A DNA stretch of 57,542 nt from Nitrososphaerota archaeon (lineage in GTDB: Archaea > Thermoproteota > Nitrososphaeria > Conexivisphaerales > UBA164). Of the stretch, positions 1 to 7,814 are shown piece after piece. A program made the translations under genes and the position numbers. Each line of letters opens with the position of its first letter. The first letter of the stretch is position 1. The notes under the pieces are model-generated. The model did no database searches and was not told the origin of the DNA. It worked only from the letters and a program-made list of their open reading frames with translations. The DNA lies in contig JAMCTX010000008.1 of NCBI GenBank assembly GCA_023381255.1, positions 1-57,542 on the forward strand, written 5' to 3'.

Positions 1-420
1 CAGCCTTGCCATGCCACATGTATAGACCGGGAAGTTTAAAAATTCGTCTCATTATATATAAAGCAGGGACGAATTTAGTTACGATTTTTTGTTAAGCTAA
101 TGATGGCATAATAGTGTCCCACAATCGCATTTTGTTTGTAATTTAATGGCTGTTTAAAATAAGGGGCAATACCATGATATATTTTCCATTATATAATCAA
201 GTGTATATGGTATTTCAATTGCCAAACAGAAATAGCAGGTTATGCATTAACTAGCGCATATACACTGAGCCATAATTGTTGCTTTGCCTGCATAGCAAAA
301 GCGAGTAGTTGAAAAAACTAAAATGCTTATGGCAGAATGGTAAATTACTTCAGGAAGTCAGGAAAAAGCTTATAAACAATCTATTAAAATAGTGGACATC
401 CTTAGAGGTGAAAAAGAAAA
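1..420. other. Gene-free upstream region with an inverted repeat around a TATA-like core
   Basis: No convincing gene is seen in the first 420 bases. Positions 40-48 (AAATTCGTC) and 68-76 (GACGAATTT) form a perfect 9-bp inverted repeat flanking a TATATATAAA stretch at 53-62, which looks like an operator around a promoter. It could drive a minus-strand gene that starts at an ATG at position 19 or 12 and runs out of the window, but only a few codons are visible. A separate TTATAAA at 370-376 is a likely promoter element for the thermosome gene. Confidence 0.35.
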
Positions 421-2061
421 TTGGCTGATACAACTGCAATTCCGGCTATGACGGCGAGTGGCCAACCCGTATTGATCCTGAAAGAGGGAACCACTGAAAA
501 GAAGGGCAGAGAAGCCCAACGAAATAACTTTGAGGCGGTGAAACTAATCAGGGACATTGTCAAGAGCAGCTTGGGTCCCAGGGGAATGGATAAAATGCTG
601 GTCGACAGTCTAGGCGATGTAACGGTGACAAATGATGGGGCCACAATTTTAAAAGAGATGGATGTTCAGCACCCCGCTGCAAAGATGATGGTGGAAATTT
701 CCAAGGCCACAGACAATGAAGTTGGAGATGGAACTACTTCAACAGTGGTGCTTGCTGGCTACCTAGTTGAAAAGGCAGAGGAGCTCATACAAAAGGGGAT
801 ACACCCAACAATAATAATTGATGGATACATGAAAGCATCAGTAGAAGCTGTAAATGTTTTGAAGAGGGTGGCAGACAAGGTCAGCGCAGTGGACAAGGCA
901 ACGCTGAAGAAGATAGCCATGACCACAATTGGCACAAAGGTTGTCTCTTCTGATGCCGCATATCTGTCTGACCTGATAGTCGATGCTGTTACTCAGGTTG
1001 CTGATCAGAAAGATGGAACATACAGGGTTGACATTGATAATATAAAGGTCGAAAAGAAACCTGGAGCATCAATCAAAAGCACAATGCTCATAAAAGGAGT
1101 GGTAGTTGACAAGGAAGTTGTACATGCAGGGATGCCGAAGACAGTGAAAAATGCAAAGATTGCCCTGTTAAATGCTCCGCTGGAGATCGAGAAAACTGAA
1201 ATTGATGCTAAGATAAACATAACAGACCCCGAACAAATGAAGGCATTTCTGGATGAAGAGACAAAGCTCCTGAAGGACATGGTGGAAAAGATCAAATCGG
1301 TTGGGGCTAATGTTGTCCTGTGCCAGAAGGGAATAGATGACATGGCCCAGCATTACCTAGCTAAAGAGGGCATACTGGCAGTGAGGAGAATTAAAATGAG
1401 TGATATGGACAAGCTTGCAAGGGCTACCGGAGGCAGAAACGTCACCAGCATTGACGATCTGTCAGCAGATGATCTAGGATATGCTGATGTAGTAGAAGAA
1501 AGGAAGGTCGAAGAGGACAAATGGGTGTTCATAGAGGGGTGCAAAAATCCGAAGGCTGTAACATTACTGGTGAGGGGAGGAGCACAGCGCGTAGTGGATG
1601 AAGCTGAAAGGTCTATCCATGACGCCCTAATGACAGTAAAGGATGTAATTGAAAAGCCATCAATTGTAGCAGGAGGCGGTGCTGCAGAAATAGAGGCTGT
1701 TACACAACTCAGGAAGTGGGCCGGTGCCCTTGAAGGGAGAGTTCAACTGGCTGCCTATGCATTTGCAGATGCGCTGGAAATGATTCCCATGGTGCTTGCA
1801 GAAAATGCGGGGCTCAATCCGCTTGATGTGCTGCCTGAGCTGCAGTCAGGGCATCAAAGCGGTAAGAAGTGGGTTGGAATAAACGTATTAAACGGAAAAG
1901 TAGAAGATATGCTGGCAAACAGCATAATAGAACCTGAAGTTGTAAAGGAACAGGTAATAAAGTCGGCAACAGAAGTGGCTTCAATGATAATCAAAATAGA
2001 CGACTTGATAGCTGCAGGAAAGCCCATGGGCGGCGGGCAGCAAATGCCAAGGCCCGAATAA
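421..2061 (+). CDS. ths: Thermosome subunit (group II chaperonin)
   Basis: ATP-dependent group II chaperonin that folds proteins in the cytosol as a double ring with a built-in lid. The 546-residue length is normal for the family. Visible signatures are the N-terminal QRNN-x-EA and LGPRGMDKM segments, GDGTTS near residues 101-106 (nucleotide binding), GGGAAEIE near 417-424 and the Gly/Met-rich C-terminal tail. The chosen start is a TTG preceded by AGAGGTGA about ten bases upstream; an ATG at 448 is possible but has no ribosome site. A TATA-like TTATAAA lies at 370-376. Only one subunit gene is present here; others may lie elsewhere. Family assignment is certain; subunit type (alpha or beta) is not. 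Confidence 0.96.
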   Translation: MADTTAIPAMTASGQPVLILKEGTTEKKGREAQRNNFEAVKLIRDIVKSSLGPRGMDKMLVDSLGDVTVTNDGATILKEMDVQHPAAKMMVEISKATDNEVGDGTTSTVVLAGYLVEKAEELIQKGIHPTIIIDGYMKASVEAVNVLKRVADKVSAVDKATLKKIAMTTIGTKVVSSDAAYLSDLIVDAVTQVADQKDGTYRVDIDNIKVEKKPGASIKSTMLIKGVVVDKEVVHAGMPKTVKNAKIALLNAPLEIEKTEIDAKINITDPEQMKAFLDEETKLLKDMVEKIKSVGANVVLCQKGIDDMAQHYLAKEGILAVRRIKMSDMDKLARATGGRNVTSIDDLSADDLGYADVVEERKVEEDKWVFIEGCKNPKAVTLLVRGGAQRVVDEAERSIHDALMTVKDVIEKPSIVAGGGAAEIEAVTQLRKWAGALEGRVQLAAYAFADALEMIPMVLAENAGLNPLDVLPELQSGHQSGKKWVGINVLNGKVEDMLANSIIEPEVVKEQVIKSATEVASMIIKIDDLIAAGKPMGGGQQMPRPE

Positions 2062-2065
2062 GCAC

Positions 2066-2959
2066 TCAACTTATTATTTTTAAAGTGTATTCTTTACTTA
2101 TTTTTTGCCTGATACTTTGATTTATAGCGTTAACTTTTTTTTCAAACCCCAAGAGCAGCTGCAAAGCTGCATATGAATTAGATTCATCAAACTTTATCAT
2201 GTTTCTCATTGCCAGTTCATACCTGGCATTTTCTATAAACAAATCCAGGTCAGACGGCTCGCTGTGCAGGCTATACTTTTTTTGCAGCGATGCCAGGCTT
2301 TCTGCCAAGCTGCCAATCTTTGGTTTTTCTCCTATGTAAATTGAATCTGCAAGGCCTTCTTTTGCATTTCCAATCATCAGACCAACTTTTGTATTAAATG
2401 CATCAACTTCAAATTTAGCCATCGAACCAAGCCTTTTCCATTTGTTGTTAAAAATAATTCTTTCCCTTTCCAGAAAGAGCGATATGGTGCCAGCGTCTGG
2501 ATGTTCACCCAAAGTTCTTCTCATCTTTATCAGAAGTTCATCTACCCAGGACTCGCCTGTCCTAACCCTTTCAAGAGAATCTGCTTCAAAAATTCTTTTA
2601 GCCTGCATTTCAAGTAATGGAACCCCATTTGAAGAATAGATGTCGTTTCTTTCAAATTCCCTGAACCCAGCTATCTTTCTTTCAATGGCAAGCCTAATGT
2701 TATATATCTGCAATGACCTGAGCTGAGCCGCACCAACGTCAGACACCAGGTACATGTTAATAGCAGTTGTTCCAATAAAATTTTTCAGTTCGAGGTCAAC
2801 AGAATCGTATTGCTGCTTTATCCCGAGCTTCCTAGTAACCCTTTCCATGAGCTCCCTTTCGCTGCTCAGGGACAGATAAGAAAGCAATTCCTCCCTAGAA
2901 GGGATTCTTCCTGCTACCGCCCTGGACCACGCTATAGAGTAAACCCTATTTTTCCTCAA
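2066..2959 (-). CDS. Probable V/A-type ATPase subunit C (AC39-like)
   Basis: A 297-residue helical protein that resembles the AC39/subunit C family linking the rotary ATPase stalk to the membrane ring. The supporting pattern is internal: paired segments of the YNIRLAIERK type (near residue 90) and a late ENARYELAMRNMIKF segment followed by LLLGFEKKV, as in the repeated helical bundles of AC39 proteins. It starts with TTG, overlaps the end of the upstream coiled-coil gene, and has GGTGGA five bases before the start, so the two are co-translated. No other ATPase subunits are adjacent, which is unusual. The family call is by eye and moderate. Confidence 0.45.
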   Translation of the reverse strand: MRKNRVYSIAWSRAVAGRIPSREELLSYLSLSSERELMERVTRKLGIKQQYDSVDLELKNFIGTTAINMYLVSDVGAAQLRSLQIYNIRLAIERKIAGFREFERNDIYSSNGVPLLEMQAKRIFEADSLERVRTGESWVDELLIKMRRTLGEHPDAGTISLFLERERIIFNNKWKRLGSMAKFEVDAFNTKVGLMIGNAKEGLADSIYIGEKPKIGSLAESLASLQKKYSLHSEPSDLDLFIENARYELAMRNMIKFDESNSYAALQLLLGFEKKVNAINQSIRQKISKEYTLKIIS

Positions 2960-3275
2960 AGTAGTCCACCATCATTGACTTTAAATGGGCTTTAATTTCA
3001 TCCCATTTCTGCTTGTACGCTGCCTGCATCGACGCTTCCTGTCGTTCATAACTTGCCTTTATTGCCTGGACCTCCTTTTTAAATTCTGGAACTACAGATT
3101 CTTCGTCATTTTTTATTTCAGCCTTTACCCTTTGAATGTACCTTTCATGTGCATCATGGGCATTTTTTTTAGAAAATTCACCTATCTGATCTTGCATTTG
3201 TAACACTTTTTTCCATTCATTATCTAATTCGTCATTTAGTTCCTTTATTAACGCGAGCAGTTCGTTGGCATCCAT
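2946..3275 (-). CDS. Small coiled-coil protein, possible A-type ATPase peripheral stalk subunit
   Basis: About 109 residues, almost entirely charged and helical with heptad-like Lys/Glu/Ala spacing, typical of a peripheral-stalk subunit such as AhaH or the N-terminal half of subunit E, or of a generic coiled-coil protein. Its last bases overlap the TTG start of the AC39-like gene, so the two probably form one unit. The ATG at 3275 is preferred because a TATA-like CATATAC lies about 27 bases upstream, consistent with a leaderless mRNA; a TTG at 3293 would extend it by six codons. Function is inferred from neighbour and composition only. Confidence 0.4.
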   Translation of the reverse strand: MDANELLALIKELNDELDNEWKKVLQMQDQIGEFSKKNAHDAHERYIQRVKAEIKNDEESVVPEFKKEVQAIKASYERQEASMQAAYKQKWDEIKAHLKSMMVDYFEEK

Positions 3276-3404
3276 TTGCTTCAATAATGTCAAGCGTAGT
3301 ATATGAACTTTTAACTGCCTAAAAGCTCTCTTTTCTTTAAATCAAGGAATATAATTCACAATGCAATAAACAGGTTGATGATAAAAATCTTGATAAAATG
3401 AGTT

Positions 3405-4385
3405 TTATTTTCGGCTGCCGGCTAAAATATGTGGTATTATGCCGTCAAGCATGTTGTGCATGCCCATGCTGCTCGAATCAGCTATTATTTCTATTGCAAC
3501 AGGTTTACCGCCGCCACTAGCAGACAGGCTTATGCTTTCATTGAATTTTTGTTTGACATTATCCATTTTGGATTCCTTAATTTCGTCAAAGCATCCCAGC
3601 ACTATAGGTGCAATACCTGTCTTCATAACAGCCTCTAATGTCGTCCCAACCCCAATTTTGGCAGCTGTTTCGCAGGGAATTAATATTGTCTTAATTGTTT
3701 TGGAAGTTGAGAGTAATTTTGCTAGACCATCCAGGCTCGGCATGCCGCTTTCCCTGTAGGCCAGCAGCAAAACATCTCCAAGTTTAGCCAACCTCCAAAC
3801 AAGATAAATCGCCCTTCTGAGGCTTGTTTCATCAGTATAGGGGTAAAATAGTTTTAGCTTGAAACCGCTTTTCATAGCATTAAGCGCTATGTTAAAGGAA
3901 TCTTTCGACCCTGTAAATAAAACGCCTATCATTTCATCTTTGCCACATGCGTTACCTCCTATGCCATCAGTGCCCCAGATTTCAAGGTATGAGCTTTCAC
4001 CACTAAATACATTATAAACAGCCCTGGGTTCCACTTCTGAAATCTCAAGGCCGGGCAACTCGTTGATTGCCTCCTCTACAATATTATAGTACAACTTTAT
4101 CTGGTCTTCATTTCTTAATGGTACAACCCTAAAGTCTGCAGGCGTCTTGATCTTTGAGTGGGTTAAATACTCTTTAAAGATGGACCTGAAATCCTTAAAC
4201 TGGAAGGCCAGCCTAACCGTTAACGGTCCAATTTCAGAACTGAGCTTTACTGCCAGATCAGAAGTATTGTTTCCGCTTATCACTGCTATGCGATCGTTTT
4301 TTTCTATTACATGCAGACCCCTTTTTCTAATAAAGCAGTTCAGACTTTCTTCGGTTTCAAACTCCAAAATAACGGCCGAATTCAT
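3405..4385 (-). CDS. ThiI-like protein with degenerate PP-loop (THUMP-type?)
   Basis: 326 residues. The centre contains GVLFTGSKDSFNIAL, which sits like the PP-loop of ThiI-type sulfurtransferases (consensus SGGxDS) followed by a strand-helix unit and a PYTDE segment, as in the ThiI fold. The Ser-Gly-Gly is altered to Thr-Gly-Ser, so ATP pyrophosphatase activity is uncertain. The N-terminal half could be a ferredoxin-like/THUMP RNA-binding region. The start codon overlaps the stop of the upstream Lrp-family regulator (ATGA), so the two are translationally coupled, which suggests the regulator senses a related metabolite. Function is not established; tRNA thiolation or a ligand-binding offshoot are both possible. 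Confidence 0.4.
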   Translation of the reverse strand: MNSAVILEFETEESLNCFIRKRGLHVIEKNDRIAVISGNNTSDLAVKLSSEIGPLTVRLAFQFKDFRSIFKEYLTHSKIKTPADFRVVPLRNEDQIKLYYNIVEEAINELPGLEISEVEPRAVYNVFSGESSYLEIWGTDGIGGNACGKDEMIGVLFTGSKDSFNIALNAMKSGFKLKLFYPYTDETSLRRAIYLVWRLAKLGDVLLLAYRESGMPSLDGLAKLLSTSKTIKTILIPCETAAKIGVGTTLEAVMKTGIAPIVLGCFDEIKESKMDNVKQKFNESISLSASGGGKPVAIEIIADSSSMGMHNMLDGIIPHILAGSRK

Positions 4386-4843
4386 GCCAGCAATTCGAAG
4401 CTCTTTATTTTTGACCTTAGCGAAATAAAGGTTTCCGTATAGTTCACTCCCTCTATTACCCCTACTTTGTCCGTTATAAGGGTATGCAGGTCCTCTATTG
4501 TTTTTGCCTTCAGGAAAGCTAGGAAATCATACCTTCCGGTCACTTCGTTTACTTGCCTTATTTCAGGCATCCTGTAAAGGGCTTCATATACTATATCGCG
4601 CTTTTTTGATTCGGCATTTATGCCTATTATTGCAAGCACTTCCCATCCAAGCATTTCGTCCTTAACCTGTACAGTGTATCCCTCTATATATCCAAGCTTT
4701 ATCATCCTTTTGATCCTGCTGTAAACAACGCTTGAATCCATGTTGAGCTTTTTGCTAAGATGAGGAACGCTCTGAGAAGCATCACTTACAAGTTCTCTTA
4801 AAATTTTTATATCCTTGTCGTCTATCTTAAGTAATTTTTGCAT
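4382..4843 (-). CDS. Lrp/AsnC family transcriptional regulator
   Basis: 153 residues with an N-terminal winged helix (residues about 6-60: DDKDIKILRELVSDA, then LNMDSSVVYSRIKRM) and a C-terminal RAM-type alpha-beta domain with the EVTGRYDFLAFL segment typical of Lrp ligand-binding cores. It acts as a dimer or octamer on DNA, usually sensing an amino acid. The start has a TTTAAATTTTAT element about 27 bases upstream, suggesting a leaderless transcript. It is coupled by a 4-bp overlap to the ThiI-like gene downstream, its likely first target. Confidence 0.9.
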   Translation of the reverse strand: MQKLLKIDDKDIKILRELVSDASQSVPHLSKKLNMDSSVVYSRIKRMIKLGYIEGYTVQVKDEMLGWEVLAIIGINAESKKRDIVYEALYRMPEIRQVNEVTGRYDFLAFLKAKTIEDLHTLITDKVGVIEGVNYTETFISLRSKIKSFELLA

Positions 4844-4936
4844 TGCATAGGTGTGTATAGAATAAAATTTAAATTTTTTGATTAAATTATGGCAAAAAAT
4901 AGAAAATTTAATGGTATTATGCTTTTGAGAGCAGTT

Positions 4937-5269
4937 GTGAACTACGTCGCGCTAAGGCGCGCCGCGTCCCGCTTCAATGAAACCAACTTGCTCTCCTTGA
5001 AAGTTACCCTCCATGAAGGCGTAGAGGTCATTTCCGCTGCGGGCATTCTGGGTCTTTTTAAGACCCATGGGCTTGCGTTCCCCCATCTCCACATGGGAGA
5101 AATCGCTTATTCTTGAAACAGCGGGTACGGGAGCCGATGTTTTACACGCGAAATGCATGTTCTGCTCACTTTCCTGTTGCGCCCCGGTCATTTCATTGTA
5201 TATATGAACAAACAAATATTAAAGCTTGACAGCTTATCCATCGCTTAAAAGCGAGGGCTTTGTGAATCA
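4937..5269 (-). mobile_element. IS200/IS605-type deletion derivative with both hairpin ends
   Basis: Read on the minus strand, the element starts after TTTAC with TGATTCACAAAGCCCTCGC and a hairpin (CC-x-TCGC / GCGA-x-GG, 5238-5257), as in IS200/IS605 left ends. It ends with a second hairpin (CGCGC-TAAG-GCGCG on +, 4948-4961) followed by GTAGTTCAC at 4937-4945, the form of TnpB omega-RNA scaffolds and right ends. Between them is only a C-terminal tnpB-like reading frame. No tnpA and no TnpB catalytic core remain, so it could move or act only with proteins supplied in trans. The boundaries are inferred from the hairpins and the TTTAC-like target. Confidence 0.5.
4952..5215 (-). pseudogene. Remnant of TnpB C-terminal tail fused to element leader
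   Basis: An 87-codon frame whose sequence (HVEMGERKPMGLK, then QNARSGNDLYAF and EGEQVGFIEAG) looks like the low-complexity tail that follows the zinc ribbon and last RuvC motif in IS605 OrfB/TnpB proteins. The catalytic DED residues and zinc cysteines are absent, so it is not an active nuclease. It stops inside the right-end hairpin, exactly where tnpB normally overlaps its guide-RNA scaffold. The match is from memory of the family and needs a search. Confidence 0.35.
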
Positions 5270-5369
5270 GTAAATCCTGCATAATCTGGAAGAAAACATA
5301 AAAAATCTTAGAGCCTTGAAAGGCACGCAACCCAAAAAAGTTAAAATATTGCTGTTATATATTTGATGC

Positions 5370-7574
5370 ATGTTAGCTTTAGCACTTATTTCTCTTATAA
5401 TGGGGATAATCGGCCTTGCATACGGGGGATTTGCTTCCCAATGGGTTCTGAGGCAGAATCCAGGAAATGACAGGATGAAAGAAATAAGCGGCCTTATTGC
5501 CGAAGGGGCGAGGGCATTCCTTGGCAGGGAATACAGGACCATATTTCCAGTTGGTGCAGTGCTTGCAGCGCTTGTGGGCCTGGCTTATTATGCGGGATTC
5601 CACAGCAGCCTTCTCATGGCTTCGCTTGCCGTAATCTCCTTCGCGCTTGGAGCCCTGGGCAGCGGGCTAGCCGGCTATATTGGAATGTACGTTACTACAA
5701 GGAGCGCCTCAAGGACAGCACAGGCAGCTGAAAATAGCGGGCTTGGAGGTGCACTTAGCGTATCTTATAAAGCCGGAAGCGTAATGGGCACGATGCTTGC
5801 AAGCATAGCCCTTATAATAATATCAGCCCTTTTCATTGGCTACACATCAGTAACTGCATTCTGGGGGGAAGCCCTGATACCAGCAGCCTTGGGCGCAAGC
5901 CTTATGAGCCTATTCATAAGGGTTGCGGGAGGCATCTTCACAAAAGCTGCTGACTGGGGCTCTGACATAGTTGGCAAGGTTGAAGCCGGGATCCCGGAGG
6001 ATGACCCTAGGAATCCAGGCGTGATAGCTGATAACGTGGGGGACAACGTTGGAGACGTTGCCGGGATGGCCAGTGATGTATATGAAAGCCTTGTAGTTGT
6101 TCTGACAGGAATGCTTTTTCTTGCAGCCGTTTTCAAGGTACCCCAGAACTTCACCGCGTTCCCCCTTTTTGCTGCAACTTCTGCCCTTGCAAGCGCGCTT
6201 GTTGGAATGCAGTTTGTAAGAGGCAAAGTCAAAGGAGCGGCTGAAGCTCTTGGGAAGCTTAACCTTTCACTGTATGTAGCAACGGTCATAACAGCCGTGC
6301 TAATTGCAATAGGTTCGGTTATCCTTTTTGGTGCTTCAGGATCTGCGCTTGCAATGACCGTATGCGATATTCTTGGCATGATTACTGCAATAGCGGTCCT
6401 GCACATAACCGAATACTACACCCACTACACCCATACCCCGGTAAAGAGCATAGCAAAACAGTCAACGGTCAGCGCATCAAACGTCATTGTCACCGGTTAT
6501 TCCTATGGTTTGGCAAGCGCTGTGCCAGTTATGATTGTAGTAGCTGCGGTCCTTGGCTTGAGCTTTGCTCTTGGATATAAGTTGATACAACTTGTTTCCC
6601 CGCTGATGTCAGGCATTTATGGAACGGCAGCCGCATCGGTAGGCCTGCTTTCAATGGCAGCCATAGTTATAACTCTTGATGCATTTGGCCCTGTTTCAGA
6701 CAACGCATCGGGATTGGCAGAGATGGCTGAGCTTCCTCCTCAGGTCAGGGAATCTACAGACGCGCTTGATGCCATTGGCAACACCACAAAGGCTACCACA
6801 AAGGGGTACGCAATAGCATCTGCCGGCCTAGCAGCACTGGTGTTGTTCATAGGCTTTGTTTACGAAGTAGTTCAAAGGATACTCCCAGCAGGGTCTTCAC
6901 CTTCCATGATCCTTGACACGGCGTTCATAAGGACGTCTGTTATGTCGCCAGATCTGCTTGTAGGGGCATTCATCGGAGCCGCGCTTGTATACCTGTTCTC
7001 CAGCAGGACCCTTTCCTCAGTCAGCAGAACCGCGATGGAGCTTGTCCAGGAAATAAGGAGGCAGTTCCATGAGATACCTGGCATACTTGAAGGAAAATCA
7101 AAGCCCGACTATTCAAAGGCAGTAAAGATAGTGACAGACCATGCGCTTGGCGAATTTATGCTGCCTGGTTTGCTTGCAGTTATAGTTCCGGTTTTGGTTG
7201 GCCTGCTTCTGGGCTGGGTAACCCTGGTTGGGATGATACTTGGCACAATACTGCTCGGGTTTCCCATGGCGCTTCTCATGGCAAACAGCGGAGGAGCATG
7301 GGATAATGCAAAGAAATATATAGAGGCGAACTATGAACCAGCGCTTGGCGGAAAGGGCAGCGAAGCCCACAAGAATGCTGTGGTGGGTGACGTTGTGGGA
7401 GACCCATTCAAGGATACTACAGGACCATCCCTCAACCCTCTGATCAAGGTCGTAAATACTGTATCAGTGGTTTTTGCCGCAGCCATTGCAATAACTGACA
7501 TCGCTCTTCACACACAGGCTGGTTTATTCCCTATAACAATCCACCTGGTGCTAAATGCCATACTCATGTTATGA
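5370..7574 (+). CDS. hppA: Membrane H+-translocating pyrophosphatase, K+-independent type
   Basis: Integral membrane enzyme that hydrolyses pyrophosphate and pumps protons. The 734 residues and about 16 hydrophobic segments match the family. The Mg-PPi site is visible at residues 193-236 (ADWGSDIVGKVEAG, then DDPRNPG, DNVGDNVGDVAG) and again near 673-692 (DVVGDPFKDTTGPSLNPLIK). The GNTTKATTKG motif near 470-479 has lysine where K+-dependent enzymes have alanine, which marks the K+-independent, H+-pumping subgroup. A TTAAAATAT element at 5341-5349 lies about 25 bases before the ATG, so the mRNA is probably leaderless. It stands alone and is useful for energy saving and pH homeostasis. Confidence 0.97.
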   Translation: MLALALISLIMGIIGLAYGGFASQWVLRQNPGNDRMKEISGLIAEGARAFLGREYRTIFPVGAVLAALVGLAYYAGFHSSLLMASLAVISFALGALGSGLAGYIGMYVTTRSASRTAQAAENSGLGGALSVSYKAGSVMGTMLASIALIIISALFIGYTSVTAFWGEALIPAALGASLMSLFIRVAGGIFTKAADWGSDIVGKVEAGIPEDDPRNPGVIADNVGDNVGDVAGMASDVYESLVVVLTGMLFLAAVFKVPQNFTAFPLFAATSALASALVGMQFVRGKVKGAAEALGKLNLSLYVATVITAVLIAIGSVILFGASGSALAMTVCDILGMITAIAVLHITEYYTHYTHTPVKSIAKQSTVSASNVIVTGYSYGLASAVPVMIVVAAVLGLSFALGYKLIQLVSPLMSGIYGTAAASVGLLSMAAIVITLDAFGPVSDNASGLAEMAELPPQVRESTDALDAIGNTTKATTKGYAIASAGLAALVLFIGFVYEVVQRILPAGSSPSMILDTAFIRTSVMSPDLLVGAFIGAALVYLFSSRTLSSVSRTAMELVQEIRRQFHEIPGILEGKSKPDYSKAVKIVTDHALGEFMLPGLLAVIVPVLVGLLLGWVTLVGMILGTILLGFPMALLMANSGGAWDNAKKYIEANYEPALGGKGSEAHKNAVVGDVVGDPFKDTTGPSLNPLIKVVNTVSVVFAAAIAITDIALHTQAGLFPITIHLVLNAILML

Positions 7575-7814
7575 ACTTTAACTGTCCTGTTGCGGTAATT
7601 GACAAATACGCGGGTCATGATAAAGCAAAGAGATTTTCTTGTATTAATTTAGGGAACTGAATGACAGTTTATGCACATGACAATCGGGAATAGCGGTGTG
7701 TGAATTGGACATTTTTTTGACAATCTGGCCTACTTTTTTACATATGTTAGCTAAGCGGCAAGTAAGATGTGCATAGAAAAATTTATATTGCGTGCCTCTT
7801 TATCATTAAACCGA

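Noticed and set aside
5840-6406. 188-residue minus-strand frame
   Set aside because: It lies antisense inside the highly conserved pyrophosphatase gene and has no recognisable protein features.
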